Below, piece by piece: positions 24,204-32,714 of a stretch of 34,173 nt of DNA. The first letter of the stretch is position 1; the number at the start of each line of letters is the position of its first letter. Position numbers and translations under genes: made by a program. The DNA is taken from positions 1 through 34,173 of the forward strand of contig URYI01000009.1 of the NCBI GenBank assembly GCA_900552055.1. Reading direction: 5' to 3'. The notes beneath the pieces were generated by a model, which saw nothing but the letters and a program-made list of their open reading frames with translations, had not been told where the DNA came from and searched no databases. Origin of the DNA: an uncultured Eubacteriales bacterium (GTDB lineage Bacteria; Bacillota; Clostridia; Christensenellales; QALW01).

Positions 24204-25874
24204 ATGAAAACTTTAATAATCGGCGGCGTAGCGGGAGGCGCTTCGGCGGCGGCAAGGCTGCGCAGGCTTAGGGAGAAGGATGAAATAGTCATGCTGGAGC
24301 GGGGGGAATACGTTTCCTTCGCCAACTGCGGGCTGCCCTATTTTATCGGCGGCGTTATAACCGACAAGTCAAAGCTGACTTTACAGACCCCCGAAAGTTT
24401 TAAGGCGAGGTTTAATATAGATGTCCGCGTGCAGAGCGAGGCGGTTAAGATTGACCCGGCGCAAAAAACAATTGCGGTCAAAGACCTTAAAACGGGTGAA
24501 ATATATAACGAAAGCTATGACAATTTGATTTTATCACCCGGAGCAGAGCCGGTCAAGCCTAATATTGAGGGGGCGGACGCTTCTTTTGTATTTACTTTGC
24601 GCAATATCCCCGATACCCTGAAAATAAAGGATTTTATAAATGAAAAGCAGCCCAGGGACGCAGTGGTGGTGGGCGGCGGATATATCGGCCTTGAAATGGC
24701 GGAAAATCTTAAAGAGGCCGGTTTAAATGTGACGGTAGCGGAGCTTTCGGAACATTTGATACCTTCTCTGGATTTTGATATGGCTGCTGATGTGCACCGG
24801 TATTTAAAGTCAAAGGGTATAAATTTGCTTTTGAATAACGGCGTTAAGGCCATAAAGGACGGCAGGGTGGTTCTGAATAGGGGAGAGGTAAAAGCAGATA
24901 TGGTTATAATGTCTGCCGGAGTCAAGCCCGAAACCCGTCTGGCGCGCGAATGCGGTATCTCTTTGAATGGACGGGGCAGTATAATAGTGGACAGCCATAT
25001 GCACACAGGGGTTCCTGATATATATGCAGTGGGAGACGCGGTGGAGGTGCATGATTTTATAACCGGCCAGCCTGTCTTTGTACCCTTAGCCGGCCCGGCT
25101 AATAAGCAGGGGCGGATAGCGGCTGATAATATTGCGGGCATACCTTCTGAATATACGGGTACCCAGGGCTCGGCTGTAATTAAGCTGTTTGACATGACTG
25201 CCGGAGCTACCGGCCTGAATGAAAAGGGAGCCGCCGCAATTGGGCTGGATTATGATAAAACCTATATTTACTCGGCTTCCCACGCTTCCTATTATCCGGG
25301 CGGAGCTAATATGTCCATAAAGGCGCTTTGGGACAGAAAGACTTTAAAACTGCTGGGCGCGCAGATTGTAGGATTTGACGGGGTGGATAAGCGCCTGGAC
25401 GTATTGGCCGCCTGCATCCGCCTGGGCGCAAAAATTACAGATTTAACCCGGCTTGAATTATGCTACGCTCCGCCTTTCGGCAGCGCCAAAGACCCGGTGA
25501 ATATGCTGGGCTTTACTGCGGAAAACATAGTAACTGAAAAGGTAAAGCAGTTTTTCTGGCACGATGTAGCAAACCTGCCCAGGGACGGAAGCGTTACCCT
25601 GTTAGACGTGCGCACGCCCCTGGAGGTTTCGCGCGGGAAAATAGACGGATTTATTAATATACCTGTGGATTCACTCAGGGAACGGATTAATGAAATCCCT
25701 GCGGATAAGCCTGTATATGTACATTGTCACAGCGGCCTGCGCAGCTATATTGCCTGCCGTATCCTTTCGGGCCTAGGCTATAACTGCTATAATCTTGCCG
25801 GGGGCTGGCGGCTTTATGAATCGGTGATAAATGAAAGAACAGTGCCTGAATATATATGTACCGAATGCCGTTAG
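24204..25874 (+). CDS. CoA-disulfide/persulfide reductase with C-terminal rhodanese domain
   Basis: 556 residues. FAD-binding Rossmann motif IIGGVAGGASAAA at the N terminus; redox Cys42 in SFANCGLPYF, the single-cysteine signature of CoA-disulfide reductases; NAD(P)H-binding VVGGGYIGLEMAENL (about 155-168); second FAD motif DIYAVGDAVEV; dimerisation domain with CYAPPFGSAKDPVNMLG; then a rhodanese domain (about 465-545) with catalytic C508 in HCHSGLRS. The tail ends ICTECR, an extra CxxC. This fused form is known from enzymes that reduce CoA disulfides, persulfides and polysulfides with NAD(P)H, so it would serve thiol and sulfane-sulfur handling in an anaerobe. AGAGG lies 7 bases before ATG. 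It is probably controlled by the adjacent divergent regulator. Confidence 0.93.
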   Translation: MKTLIIGGVAGGASAAARLRRLREKDEIVMLERGEYVSFANCGLPYFIGGVITDKSKLTLQTPESFKARFNIDVRVQSEAVKIDPAQKTIAVKDLKTGEIYNESYDNLILSPGAEPVKPNIEGADASFVFTLRNIPDTLKIKDFINEKQPRDAVVVGGGYIGLEMAENLKEAGLNVTVAELSEHLIPSLDFDMAADVHRYLKSKGINLLLNNGVKAIKDGRVVLNRGEVKADMVIMSAGVKPETRLARECGISLNGRGSIIVDSHMHTGVPDIYAVGDAVEVHDFITGQPVFVPLAGPANKQGRIAADNIAGIPSEYTGTQGSAVIKLFDMTAGATGLNEKGAAAIGLDYDKTYIYSASHASYYPGGANMSIKALWDRKTLKLLGAQIVGFDGVDKRLDVLAACIRLGAKITDLTRLELCYAPPFGSAKDPVNMLGFTAENIVTEKVKQFFWHDVANLPRDGSVTLLDVRTPLEVSRGKIDGFINIPVDSLRERINEIPADKPVYVHCHSGLRSYIACRILSGLGYNCYNLAGGWRLYESVINERTVPEYICTECR

Positions 25875-25918
25875 ATGTCATTAATGCCGACCGCGGCGGG
25901 GGCTTAAATTGAATTTTT

Positions 25919-25969
25919 AAAGGCGCGTGATTGCTGACGTTTAAAGAGGGTCAGCAATCACGCGCCTTT
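25919..25969. terminator. Long hairpin between convergent genes
   Basis: A 19-bp perfect stem (25919-25937 with 25951-25969; core GGCGCGTGATTGCTGA) and a 13-base loop. It is followed on the plus strand by ATAATTTTATTT. It lies 44 bases after the reductase stop and 59 bases from the stop of the convergent NifX-like gene, so it probably ends the reductase transcript and may serve both. Confidence 0.75.
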
Positions 25970-26028
25970 ATAATTTTATTTATTGGTGCCGCTGCCGGCG
26001 AGCAGGTAAAAACGGCAGCTTATATATT

Positions 26029-26463
26029 TCAGCTGTTATGGCAGCTGTGCCCCTGACAGCTGTGTTCGCCGCTGCCGCCGCAGCTATGACCGTTTTCATG
26101 TCCGCCGCAGCTGTGTTCACCGTGCCCGCCGTGGTGCCCGCATTCAGCATTGGGGTCATATTCGAGGGTTCCGGCCGCAAGGCTGGCCGCGGCCTTATCC
26201 GCATCTCCCTGGACGCCGCCGTAAATGAGGATTCCGGCTTCCTTAAGGGCGGCCTGGGCTCCGCCGCCTATTCCTCCGCATATAAGGGCGTCAGCGTCCA
26301 GCGAGGATAAAAGTCCTGCGAGCGCGCCGTGTCCGCTGCCGCTGCTGTCAATAATTTCTTCCGAGAGGATTTTTCCGTTTTCGGCTGTATAAAGCTTAAA
26401 TTGCTTTGTATGCCCAAAATGCTGGAAAATTTGTCCGTTATCATAGGTTACAGCAATTTTCAT
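26029..26463 (-). CDS. NifX/NifB-type small metal-cofactor protein with His/Cys-rich tail
   Basis: 144 residues from ATG 26463: AAGGAG is 9 bases upstream; an ATG 6 bases earlier is too close. Residues 1-105 are a dinitrogenase iron-molybdenum cofactor biosynthesis (NifX/NafY-like) domain: MKIAVTYDNGQIFQHFGH, LSSLDADALICGGIGGGAQA, LKEAGILIYGG. Such single-domain proteins bind FeS or FeMo-type clusters and are common in anaerobes without nitrogenase. The last 35 residues are a repetitive His/Cys/Gly tail (GHHGGHGEHSCGGHENGH, then three further HSC units), which should bind zinc, nickel or iron. It is convergent with the reductase. Confidence 0.88.
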   Translation of the reverse strand: MKIAVTYDNGQIFQHFGHTKQFKLYTAENGKILSEEIIDSSGSGHGALAGLLSSLDADALICGGIGGGAQAALKEAGILIYGGVQGDADKAAASLAAGTLEYDPNAECGHHGGHGEHSCGGHENGHSCGGSGEHSCQGHSCHNS

Positions 26464-26607
26464 TATCATTATCTCCTTTTGTATCCGCCCTTTATTAATC
26501 AGCATAACCCAGAGCCGATAAAATATACGCATAGATTTGGATTGCTTATAAGGCAATAATAGTTGTGTATGCTTGCCGTACAGCGTTTATAAGCATTATC
26601 TTAAATT

Positions 26608-26636
26608 ATGATACCTTTCTTTAATGTCTGTGTCAA
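26608..26636 (-). promoter_or_regulatory. Sigma-A promoter of the NifX-like gene
   Basis: On the minus strand TTGACA (complement of 26631-26636), 17 bases, TATCAT (complement of 26608-26613). The leader is about 140 bases and contains an inverted repeat, GCTTATAA (26544-26551) with TTATAAGC (26587-26594), plus an inner GGCAA/TTGCC pair. It could fold as a long leader hairpin. Confidence 0.72.
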
Positions 26637-26691
26637 TTAATAATTGCACTCTATATTGTTTGCTTCTAACGCGGTATTTTTTCTTGAGCAG

Positions 26692-26734
26692 TGTGATTCA
26701 GTTACAGATGGATATGTATAAAAACAGTTATAAT
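26692..26734 (+). promoter_or_regulatory. Crp-type operator and class II promoter, site 2
   Basis: TGTGATTCAGTTACA (26692-26706): TGTGA and TTACA half-sites, again with 5 bases between. TATAAT at 26729-26734 puts the operator centre near -42. The distance to the -10 box is within one base of that at site 1. It reads towards the rhodanese gene at 27168, with a leader of about 430 bases. Confidence 0.55.
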
Positions 26735-26800
26735 AACGGCACAGACAATGCAATCAGAGTACAATGCGCCTAGAATGTGTGAATTGCTCGGTTTTGCTGC

Positions 26801-26888
26801 GCCGCCGCCCTCAAAATACGCTGGTATTTATGCGCCCTGCCGTCTTGCAAATCCGTAAAAGCGCTATTTTCTGCGGTCGGAGATTTTT
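26801..26888 (+). repeat. Diverged relative of the MITE interior
   Basis: AAATACGCTGGTATTTATGCG and nearby blocks (GTCTTGC, TGCGGTCGGAGATTT) align in order with GAATACGCCGGTATTCCTGCG, CTTCCTTGAC and TGCGGTCATAGATTT inside the MITE (18206-18276). Similarity is roughly two thirds by eye. I could not find the inverted ends. The remaining sequence of 26735-27167 has no gene that I can support. Confidence 0.4.
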
Positions 26889-27167
26889 GCTGAATTAACC
26901 ATTAATAGCCGTAAGAAGCGGGCGGCGGGCCGCTTCGGTGACTGCGGCAATAAGACGGACGCGTCATTCCTGCAAAAATCAAAGCCTTTTGATTGCATTG
27001 ATTGTATAAACACAGCATTAGTGTACTTATTATGTATGTATGAGATGCAGTTAAGCGACATTGCACCAGGGCGTATGCGGAGAATAAAATTACCCAGCCG
27101 GGACGCAAATCCGGTGGTCTTGGACCGTATTATCTCTTATAAACTAATCCTAAAGGAGGAAAGGAAA

Positions 27168-27482
27168 ATGCTTTTTAATTTATTTGGAGGCAAGGATATA
27201 AATAAAGGGCTGGAGGCTTATAAGGCTGAAGACAACGCAGTATTGCTGGACGTAAGGACAAAGGAGGAATACAATCAGTTCCATATTCAGGGCAGTGTGA
27301 ACATTCCTTTGCAGAATTTAGAACGGGTTGGGGAATTGATTAAAGACAAAAGCACTCCTATTTTTGTGCATTGCCAGAGCGGAGCCAGGAGCGCCCGCGC
27401 AGCGCATATGCTTAAGAATTTTGGCTATCGTCATGTCAGTGATATCGGAGGACTGAACACATATAACGGACGTCCGCAATAA
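27168..27482 (+). CDS. Single-domain rhodanese sulfurtransferase
   Basis: 104 residues from ATG 27168, preceded by AAAGGAGG (27152-27159); the frame extends upstream without a start signal. Rhodanese fold: VLLDVRTKEEYNQFHIQGSV, NIPLQNL, and the active-site loop HCQSGARS with catalytic C69. It transfers sulfane sulfur as a persulfide. Together with the rhodanese-reductase fusion three genes away and the Crp-type site upstream it suggests a sulfane-sulfur response unit. Confidence 0.9.
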   Translation: MLFNLFGGKDINKGLEAYKAEDNAVLLDVRTKEEYNQFHIQGSVNIPLQNLERVGELIKDKSTPIFVHCQSGARSARAAHMLKNFGYRHVSDIGGLNTYNGRPQ

Positions 27483-27548
27483 TTCTTGCATGAATGGAGG
27501 TTTTTATTGTTAATTGTTTGAAAAGATGAGATAAAGATTAAGTTATAA

Positions 27549-27577
27549 TTGACGAAATGCAGGATTGATGTTATCTT
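27549..27577 (+). promoter_or_regulatory. Sigma-A promoter of the pit operon
   Basis: TTGACG (27549-27554), a 17-base spacer, TATCTT (27572-27577). It reads into the phosphate transporter with a leader of about 180 bases. Nothing else is recognised between 27483 and 27764. Confidence 0.6.
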
Positions 27578-27764
27578 ATACATATGCTTGGCGAATGCGT
27601 TCACCATTTTTAGATTTTATTTTCACTTAGGCAGCCAAAGGCTGTGTTTAGGGGTTTTGTTCGCATTTTAACGGCAGGAGCAAAGCGCAGCCGGCGGCCG
27701 TGCAGCTCGAAAGCGCGTTCTTCATTGACGTGGGCGGCATTAAATTAAAGGCGGGTATATGTAT

Positions 27765-28814
27765 ATGCTATCATTCTCAGATTTTATTCAGCAGGTATTT
27801 TCTAATCCGGTCTTATTGATAACGGTGCTGCTTACCCTTGGAGTAATTTTTGTCAACGGCTGGACAGATGCTCCCAACGCCATAGCCACATGTATAGGCA
27901 CCCGATGCATGGGGGCCAGGTCAGCCATAATGCTCAGCGCCGTGTTTAATTTTCTCGGCGTGCTTATAATGACACATATTAACAGCTCAGTAGCTTTTAC
28001 CATCAGTAATATGGTAGATTTTGGAGGGAATTCGCAGGAGGCATTAATTGCACTCTGTGCGGCCCTCTTTTCTATTGTGGTTTACAGCGTTGCCGCTTCC
28101 TGGTTCGGAATTCCTACTAGTGAGAGCCATAGTCTTATCGCCGGCCTTTCGGGCGCTGCAATAGCCATCCAGGACGGCATAGGCGGTATTAATGGATCTG
28201 AGTGGATAAAGGTTATATATGGCTTGGTTATGAGTCTGCTGTTGGGCTTTATGATAGGCTGGATATTCTGCAAATTGATAACAATTATTTGTGCGCGCAT
28301 GGACCGGCGCCGTACCGATGGCTTTTTTAAGGGCGCGCAGATATTTGGCGCTGCCGCAATGAGCTTTATGCACGGGGCGCAGGATGGACAGAAATTTATC
28401 GGCGTTCTTTTTCTGGGCATCGCTTTCTGCAACGGTGAAAACGGTGTGAGCGGTTTAGCGATTCCCGTATGGCTTATGCTCTTATGCTCCCTAGTTATGG
28501 GTCTGGGCACAAGCGTAGGGGGCCAAAAGATAATAAAGTCGGTGGGAGTGGATTTAGTTCGGCTGGATAAATATCAAGGTTTTGCCGCTGATCTTTCGGC
28601 TGCAGCCTGCCTGCTGCTTTCCAGCCTTTTCGGCATTCCTGTTTCCACTACCCATACCAAGACCAGCGCCATAATGGGAGTAGGCGCTGTTAAACGCCTT
28701 TCGGCCATTAATTTCGGCGTTGTCAAGGATATGATGCTGACATGGGTATTCACGTTCCCTGGCTGCGGTTTAATAAGCTTTATTATGGCTAAGCTCTTTA
28801 TGGCTATTTTTTAA
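27765..28814 (+). CDS. pit: PiT-family inorganic phosphate transporter
   Basis: 349 residues with about ten TM helices. Family signatures: NGWTDAPNAIATCIGTR (the duplicated PiT motif, first copy), GIPTSESHSLIAGLSGAAIA, SFMHGAQDGQKFIGVLF (second copy region) and FGIPVSTTHTKTSAIMGVGA. PiT proteins take up metal-phosphate with a cation gradient. ATG 27765 is preferred because AAAGGCGGG (27747-27755) is 9 bases upstream; ATG 27759 would be 3 bases away. It forms an operon with the PhoU-like gene 40 bases downstream. Confidence 0.93.
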   Translation: MLSFSDFIQQVFSNPVLLITVLLTLGVIFVNGWTDAPNAIATCIGTRCMGARSAIMLSAVFNFLGVLIMTHINSSVAFTISNMVDFGGNSQEALIALCAALFSIVVYSVAASWFGIPTSESHSLIAGLSGAAIAIQDGIGGINGSEWIKVIYGLVMSLLLGFMIGWIFCKLITIICARMDRRRTDGFFKGAQIFGAAAMSFMHGAQDGQKFIGVLFLGIAFCNGENGVSGLAIPVWLMLLCSLVMGLGTSVGGQKIIKSVGVDLVRLDKYQGFAADLSAAACLLLSSLFGIPVSTTHTKTSAIMGVGAVKRLSAINFGVVKDMMLTWVFTFPGCGLISFIMAKLFMAIF

Positions 28815-28854
28815 ATGAATGAATAGCTGTGTATAATTTGGAGGTAGATCAAAA

Positions 28855-29478
28855 ATGTCAAAAAAACAGGACGCATATTATTTTGAGAATTTTCTTACCT
28901 GTGCAGATTACGCATGTCAGGCGGCCCATTTGCTGGATAAGGTTTTAAGAGATTTTAACCCTGAACGCATAAAAGAAAAGCTGGATGAAATGCATAATGT
29001 CGAGCATGCGGCTGATGAAAAAAAGCATGATTTGCTTAATGTTCTCACTAAGGCGTTTATTACGCCCCTTGAGAGGGAGGACATAACTCTTCTGAGTCAG
29101 AATATAGATGAAGTTATAGATAAGATAGAGGACGTTCTGCTGCGCATTTATTGCAACAATATTCGCATAATCAGGCCGGACGCGCTTAAGCTGTGCGAGG
29201 TTATAATACGCTGTGGGGAGGCCGTGAAGAAGCTGATAGCTGAGTTTGCTGATTTTAGGAAATCCAAGCAGCTGCATGATTATATAGTTACTATAAATAC
29301 CCTTGAGGAAGAAGCGGATAAGCTCTTTATATCCAGTATGCGTATGCTGCATACTACCTGTAATGATGCTATTACTATTATAACCTGGCGGGAAATTTAT
29401 ATTTATCTGGAGAAATGCGTGGATGCGTGCGAGCATGTAGCGGATACGGTTGAGGGAGTAATAATGAAAAATTCTTAA
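28855..29478 (+). CDS. PhoU-like (DUF47) partner of Pit
   Basis: 207 residues, almost all helical, of the DUF47/PhoU-like family that is typically encoded next to pit and thought to control phosphate uptake. Acidic metal-binding motifs in helices: MHNVEHAADEKKHDLL, ITPLEREDITLLSQNIDEV, INTLEEEADKLF, KCVDACEHVADTVE. GGAGG (28840-28844) is 10 bases before ATG. Confidence 0.92.
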   Translation: MSKKQDAYYFENFLTCADYACQAAHLLDKVLRDFNPERIKEKLDEMHNVEHAADEKKHDLLNVLTKAFITPLEREDITLLSQNIDEVIDKIEDVLLRIYCNNIRIIRPDALKLCEVIIRCGEAVKKLIAEFADFRKSKQLHDYIVTINTLEEEADKLFISSMRMLHTTCNDAITIITWREIYIYLEKCVDACEHVADTVEGVIMKNS

Positions 29479-30124
29479 AAGTCTAATTTTGATTATATAG
29501 ACATCAGCGTACAAAGGATAATGCTGATTTCAAGAACCTGCTGTGCTGCTTGCGTTCTATGTCATGCATAGTATAGCCGTTTCTGAGCATTGCGGGGGAG
29601 GTAAATTGGCACATTTTTGACTCCGCGGTCCTAGCGTTTCCGTTAATTTGCGGCTTTTAAGGTAGGCGAAAAGGGAGGCGTATAGGGGCTGTATGCCTAA
29701 TATGGGTAATATAGAGAACAAGTAAATTCCCAAGAGCTGAAACGTATTCTTTCTTGTACAGCAATGCTATGTTTGTTTTAGATATTTATAAAAAGCGCTT
29801 GATTTTACTAATTGATTTTGCAATTTAGGGAGTTGGGCGTTTTTTTATATTAAGGCGGGCGGCGCACAAGCGCGGCGTTTGGCAGGCGGGACGCCTGCCT
29901 TGAGCCCGAACCTCAGGTTCGGGCTCAAGCGGCCGGTACCGGCCGCAAACGCCGCGGCATTGCCCTTTGCCCGGAATTGAAAAGGCGCGCGTGAGGATGC
30001 CGGTTTAATTAGGGAAAGCTTGTAATTTGGTATAGGCAGGGGACAGCTAAATAGCTTGCACGCGCCGTTCCGCGGAACGCGGAACACATTTAAAGGGTGG
30101 GGCGCCCCCGCTTAAAAAGAAAGG
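29479..30124. other. 646-bp interval before the phage block, no gene seen
   Basis: No coding frame is convincing on either strand. It contains a small hairpin near 29675-29700 (AGGCGTATA with TGTATGCCT), the four-way-junction repeat at 29872-29955, and a 14-bp palindrome CGTTCCGCGGAACG at 30066-30079. No terminator with a T-tract follows the PhoU-like gene directly. Confidence 0.5.
29872..29955. repeat. 84-bp perfect four-way-junction (cloverleaf) inverted repeat
   Basis: An outer 10-bp stem (GCGGCGTTTG 29872-29881 with CAAACGCCGC 29946-29955) encloses three hairpins with no unpaired base between any of them. Arm 1 is GCAGGCG/GGA/CGCCTGC (29882-29898). Arm 2 is a 14-bp stem with TCA loop (29899-29929). 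Arm 3 is the palindrome CGGCCGGTACCGGCCG (29930-29945). All stems are perfect. The structure exists in both strands, so it may act as DNA cruciform or as RNA. Confidence 0.9.
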
Positions 30125-32032
30125 ATGATGGATTTGTTTGATGCGGAAAAAGAAAAGGAACAGGCGGAACAAAGACGAAAAAAGAAGCTTTGCGCTATGG
30201 TCAGGGAGGAATTTGAGCGGCGTGCCGTACAGCGGCGGCCCTTTGAACTTCAATGGCAGCTCAATATGAATTTCATGCTGGGCAACCAGTATTATGAAAT
30301 AGCTTCACTGTCGGGCGACTTGTACGAAACCGAAAGAGAATATCCCTGGCAGGAGCGGGAGGTCTATAACCATATCGCTCCTATTATGGAATCGCGCCTG
30401 GCCAAATTGACAAGGGTACGCCCGCAGATGTTAGTCCGGCCTGCTACGTCGGACGAAGAAGACGTACAGAGCGCTAAAGTCTGTACGGCGCTGGTAAAAT
30501 CCTGCTTTTCAAGACTGGCCATGTCTGAAAAACTGGACGAGGCGGCTATGTGGTCTGAAATCTGCGGCACGGTTTTTTATAAAAGCGTGTGGTCTGATTC
30601 TAAGGGCATTCCTGTGGGGTCTGATGAGAGCGGACAGCTGCGCCAGGGGGATATAGAAACAACCGTATGTCCACCGTATGAAATATATCCCGATTCGCCC
30701 GGACGGACGGATGTGGACAGATGTGAAAGCATAATACATGCGCGGGCGTATTCTTCTGGCGAAGTTGAACGCATATGGGGCATAAGGCCGGAGGGCGGCA
30801 AGGTAAAGGTTTACGGAATCTCGGCTGAAAACGGAGGCCTTATGCCGGGCAGTTCCGAACTGGAGGACGGCGTATTAGTGACTGAGTATTATGAGATGCC
30901 TTCGGCTGAATTTAATAAAGGGCGGCTGCTTATAACCTGCGGGGATATCCTTCTTTACGAGGGGGATTTACCCTATAAAATCGGCGAGGGCAATGAGCGG
31001 GGGATACCGTTTATCCGCCAGGTTTCAATTTCCCGGCCCGGCTGCTTCTGGGGAATTTCTATCATAGAACGCTGTATTCCCATTCAGAGGGCATATAATG
31101 CTGTTAAAAACCGCAAACATGAATTCTTGAATCGTGCGGCAGTAGGAGTGTTGGCGGTTGAAGAAGGTTCAGTGGATTTGGAGAATCTGGAACTGGAAGG
31201 GCTGGCGCCCGGCAAATTGCTGGTATACCGCCAGGGCACCAATATACCGGCTTTCCTTCCCGGCGGCAATCTTCCGGGAGAGTTTATTCAGGAGGAAAGC
31301 GAACTGCTTCAGGAATTTGAAATGATTTCGGGGGTTTCCGAGATGATGAGGCGTTCGTATGCGGGGGCAAATATCAGCAGCGGTACGGCGCTGTCCCTTT
31401 TGAGCGAGCAGGACGATACCCGCCTTTCGGTTACTGCCGAGCATATACGCTCGGCTATGCGCTCTCTGGCTAAAATCTGGCTGAGGCTGTATAAGCAGTT
31501 TGCGGGCAGCGCGCGCATAGATAGAGTTGTCGGGGCGAACGGCCAGGTCAGTGCGCTGTATTGGAAGGCCAGTCAGATAACCAGTGATGACGTAGTGCAT
31601 GAAACGGAAAACGAGCTGTCGCAATCTCTCTCTCAGCGCCGGCAGATGATATTTGACCTTATAGCCAGAGGCATCTTTACTTCTCCGCAGGGCGGCCTGA
31701 GCGAGCGCACTAAAGCGCGGCTGCTTAATATGCTTGGCCTGGGCGACTGGGAAAATGCCGCGGATATGCCTGAAATGCAGATGGAAAGGGCGCAGCGGGA
31801 GAATTTCCGCATGAGTGAAGGCGAAGCGGCTGCCGTGGAAAATTATGATGACCATGAGGTTCACGAGACAGAGCATATTAAATTTATGCTGTCTGAGCAA
31901 TATGAGGAACTGAGCGCTAAAAAGCCAGAATGGGCCGCTTTGTTCCAGGAGCATTTGACCGCTCATCAGATTTTGTTGAATGGAGGAATTTCGAATGCAG
32001 ATACGCTTGAACAGGGAACAACCCGTGAATAA
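30125..32032 (+). CDS. Phage portal protein (P22-like)
   Basis: 635 residues. Portal proteins form the twelve-subunit DNA entry channel at one capsid vertex. Features: Glu/Lys-rich start; 'FELQWQLNMNFMLGNQYYE', 'EREVYNHIAPIMESRLAKL' and 'RPQMLVRPATSDEEDVQSAK' are characteristic of the P22-like portal family; then 'SAEHIRSAMRSL'-type helices (here VTAEHIRSAMRSLAKIWLRL) and a C-terminal acidic region. Two ATGs (30125 and 30128) follow AGAAAGG closely; either is possible. A scaffold gene overlaps its end. A terminase gene would be expected directly upstream but is not present. Confidence 0.88.
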   Translation: MMDLFDAEKEKEQAEQRRKKKLCAMVREEFERRAVQRRPFELQWQLNMNFMLGNQYYEIASLSGDLYETEREYPWQEREVYNHIAPIMESRLAKLTRVRPQMLVRPATSDEEDVQSAKVCTALVKSCFSRLAMSEKLDEAAMWSEICGTVFYKSVWSDSKGIPVGSDESGQLRQGDIETTVCPPYEIYPDSPGRTDVDRCESIIHARAYSSGEVERIWGIRPEGGKVKVYGISAENGGLMPGSSELEDGVLVTEYYEMPSAEFNKGRLLITCGDILLYEGDLPYKIGEGNERGIPFIRQVSISRPGCFWGISIIERCIPIQRAYNAVKNRKHEFLNRAAVGVLAVEEGSVDLENLELEGLAPGKLLVYRQGTNIPAFLPGGNLPGEFIQEESELLQEFEMISGVSEMMRRSYAGANISSGTALSLLSEQDDTRLSVTAEHIRSAMRSLAKIWLRLYKQFAGSARIDRVVGANGQVSALYWKASQITSDDVVHETENELSQSLSQRRQMIFDLIARGIFTSPQGGLSERTKARLLNMLGLGDWENAADMPEMQMERAQRENFRMSEGEAAAVENYDDHEVHETEHIKFMLSEQYEELSAKKPEWAALFQEHLTAHQILLNGGISNADTLEQGTTRE

Positions 32033-32570
32033 TACGGGCTCCGATATAATGCCTGACAAATTCAAGAATGAGGAACAACTTCTTAAGGCTTACGAGGCTC
32101 TTGAGGCTGCGTTTACGCGCAAGAGCCAAAAGCTCAAGGAGCTCCTTGAGGAAAATGCCAGGCTTAAGGGTGAGCTGGAAGAAAGACAGACCATTAAAGG
32201 GGTAGTAGAAGATTTTAAATCTTATCCGGAGGGTGCGCAATATGCGCCAGAATTGTCGGTCGTTCTTGAAAGTGAACCCAATCTGACGCCTGCCGGGCTG
32301 CTTGCAGCTTTGGCTCGCGTTGTTCAGAGAGAGGGTGTTCCGCGGGAGCAGCTTTTAAAAGATCGTGAGTTTGTAGAAAAATATGTACTCACTAACGAGG
32401 ATATAACCGAATATATCCTGCGGAAATATCTTGGCGGGCTGCTGCGCGGAGAAACACCCCGCAGCATAGGCGGCGCGGGCGGGTTTATGCCCGCCTGTGA
32501 ACGCAGACGCGCTTCCTCTATTGAGGAGGCGGGCAAAATGGCGGCGCAAAGCTTTAACGGCAGGCGCTGA
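31995..32570 (+). CDS. Phage scaffold-like protein
   Basis: 191 residues. ATG 31995 has GGAGG at 31982-31986, 8 bases upstream, and overlaps the portal gene by 38 bases. 'PDKFKNEEQLLKAYEALEAAF' is followed by a coiled coil (KSQKLKELLEENARLKGELE), then a helical domain and a basic tail ending KMAAQSFNGRR. Small, acidic, coiled-coil proteins between portal and capsid are scaffolds that guide capsid assembly. No protease motif is visible. Confidence 0.75.
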   Translation: MQIRLNREQPVNNTGSDIMPDKFKNEEQLLKAYEALEAAFTRKSQKLKELLEENARLKGELEERQTIKGVVEDFKSYPEGAQYAPELSVVLESEPNLTPAGLLAALARVVQREGVPREQLLKDREFVEKYVLTNEDITEYILRKYLGGLLRGETPRSIGGAGGFMPACERRRASSIEEAGKMAAQSFNGRR

Positions 32571-32714
32571 CATTTAGATTAACGGCTTTATATTGGGCCG
32601 CGGCACAAAAGCGCGCATGAGTATGCAGGAATGCCGCGTTAATGCGGTGAAAATGGCTTTTAGCTGTTCGCGGCTCTTATAAGCCGTCAAAAAAAGGATG
32701 GAGGAAAGAAAAAT

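Noticed and set aside
28044..29514. Minus-strand frames within pit and the PhoU-like gene
   Set aside because: Shadows of two well-supported genes.
31169..32065. 298-codon minus-strand frame in the portal gene
   Set aside because: Opposite a strong portal call and without any domain.
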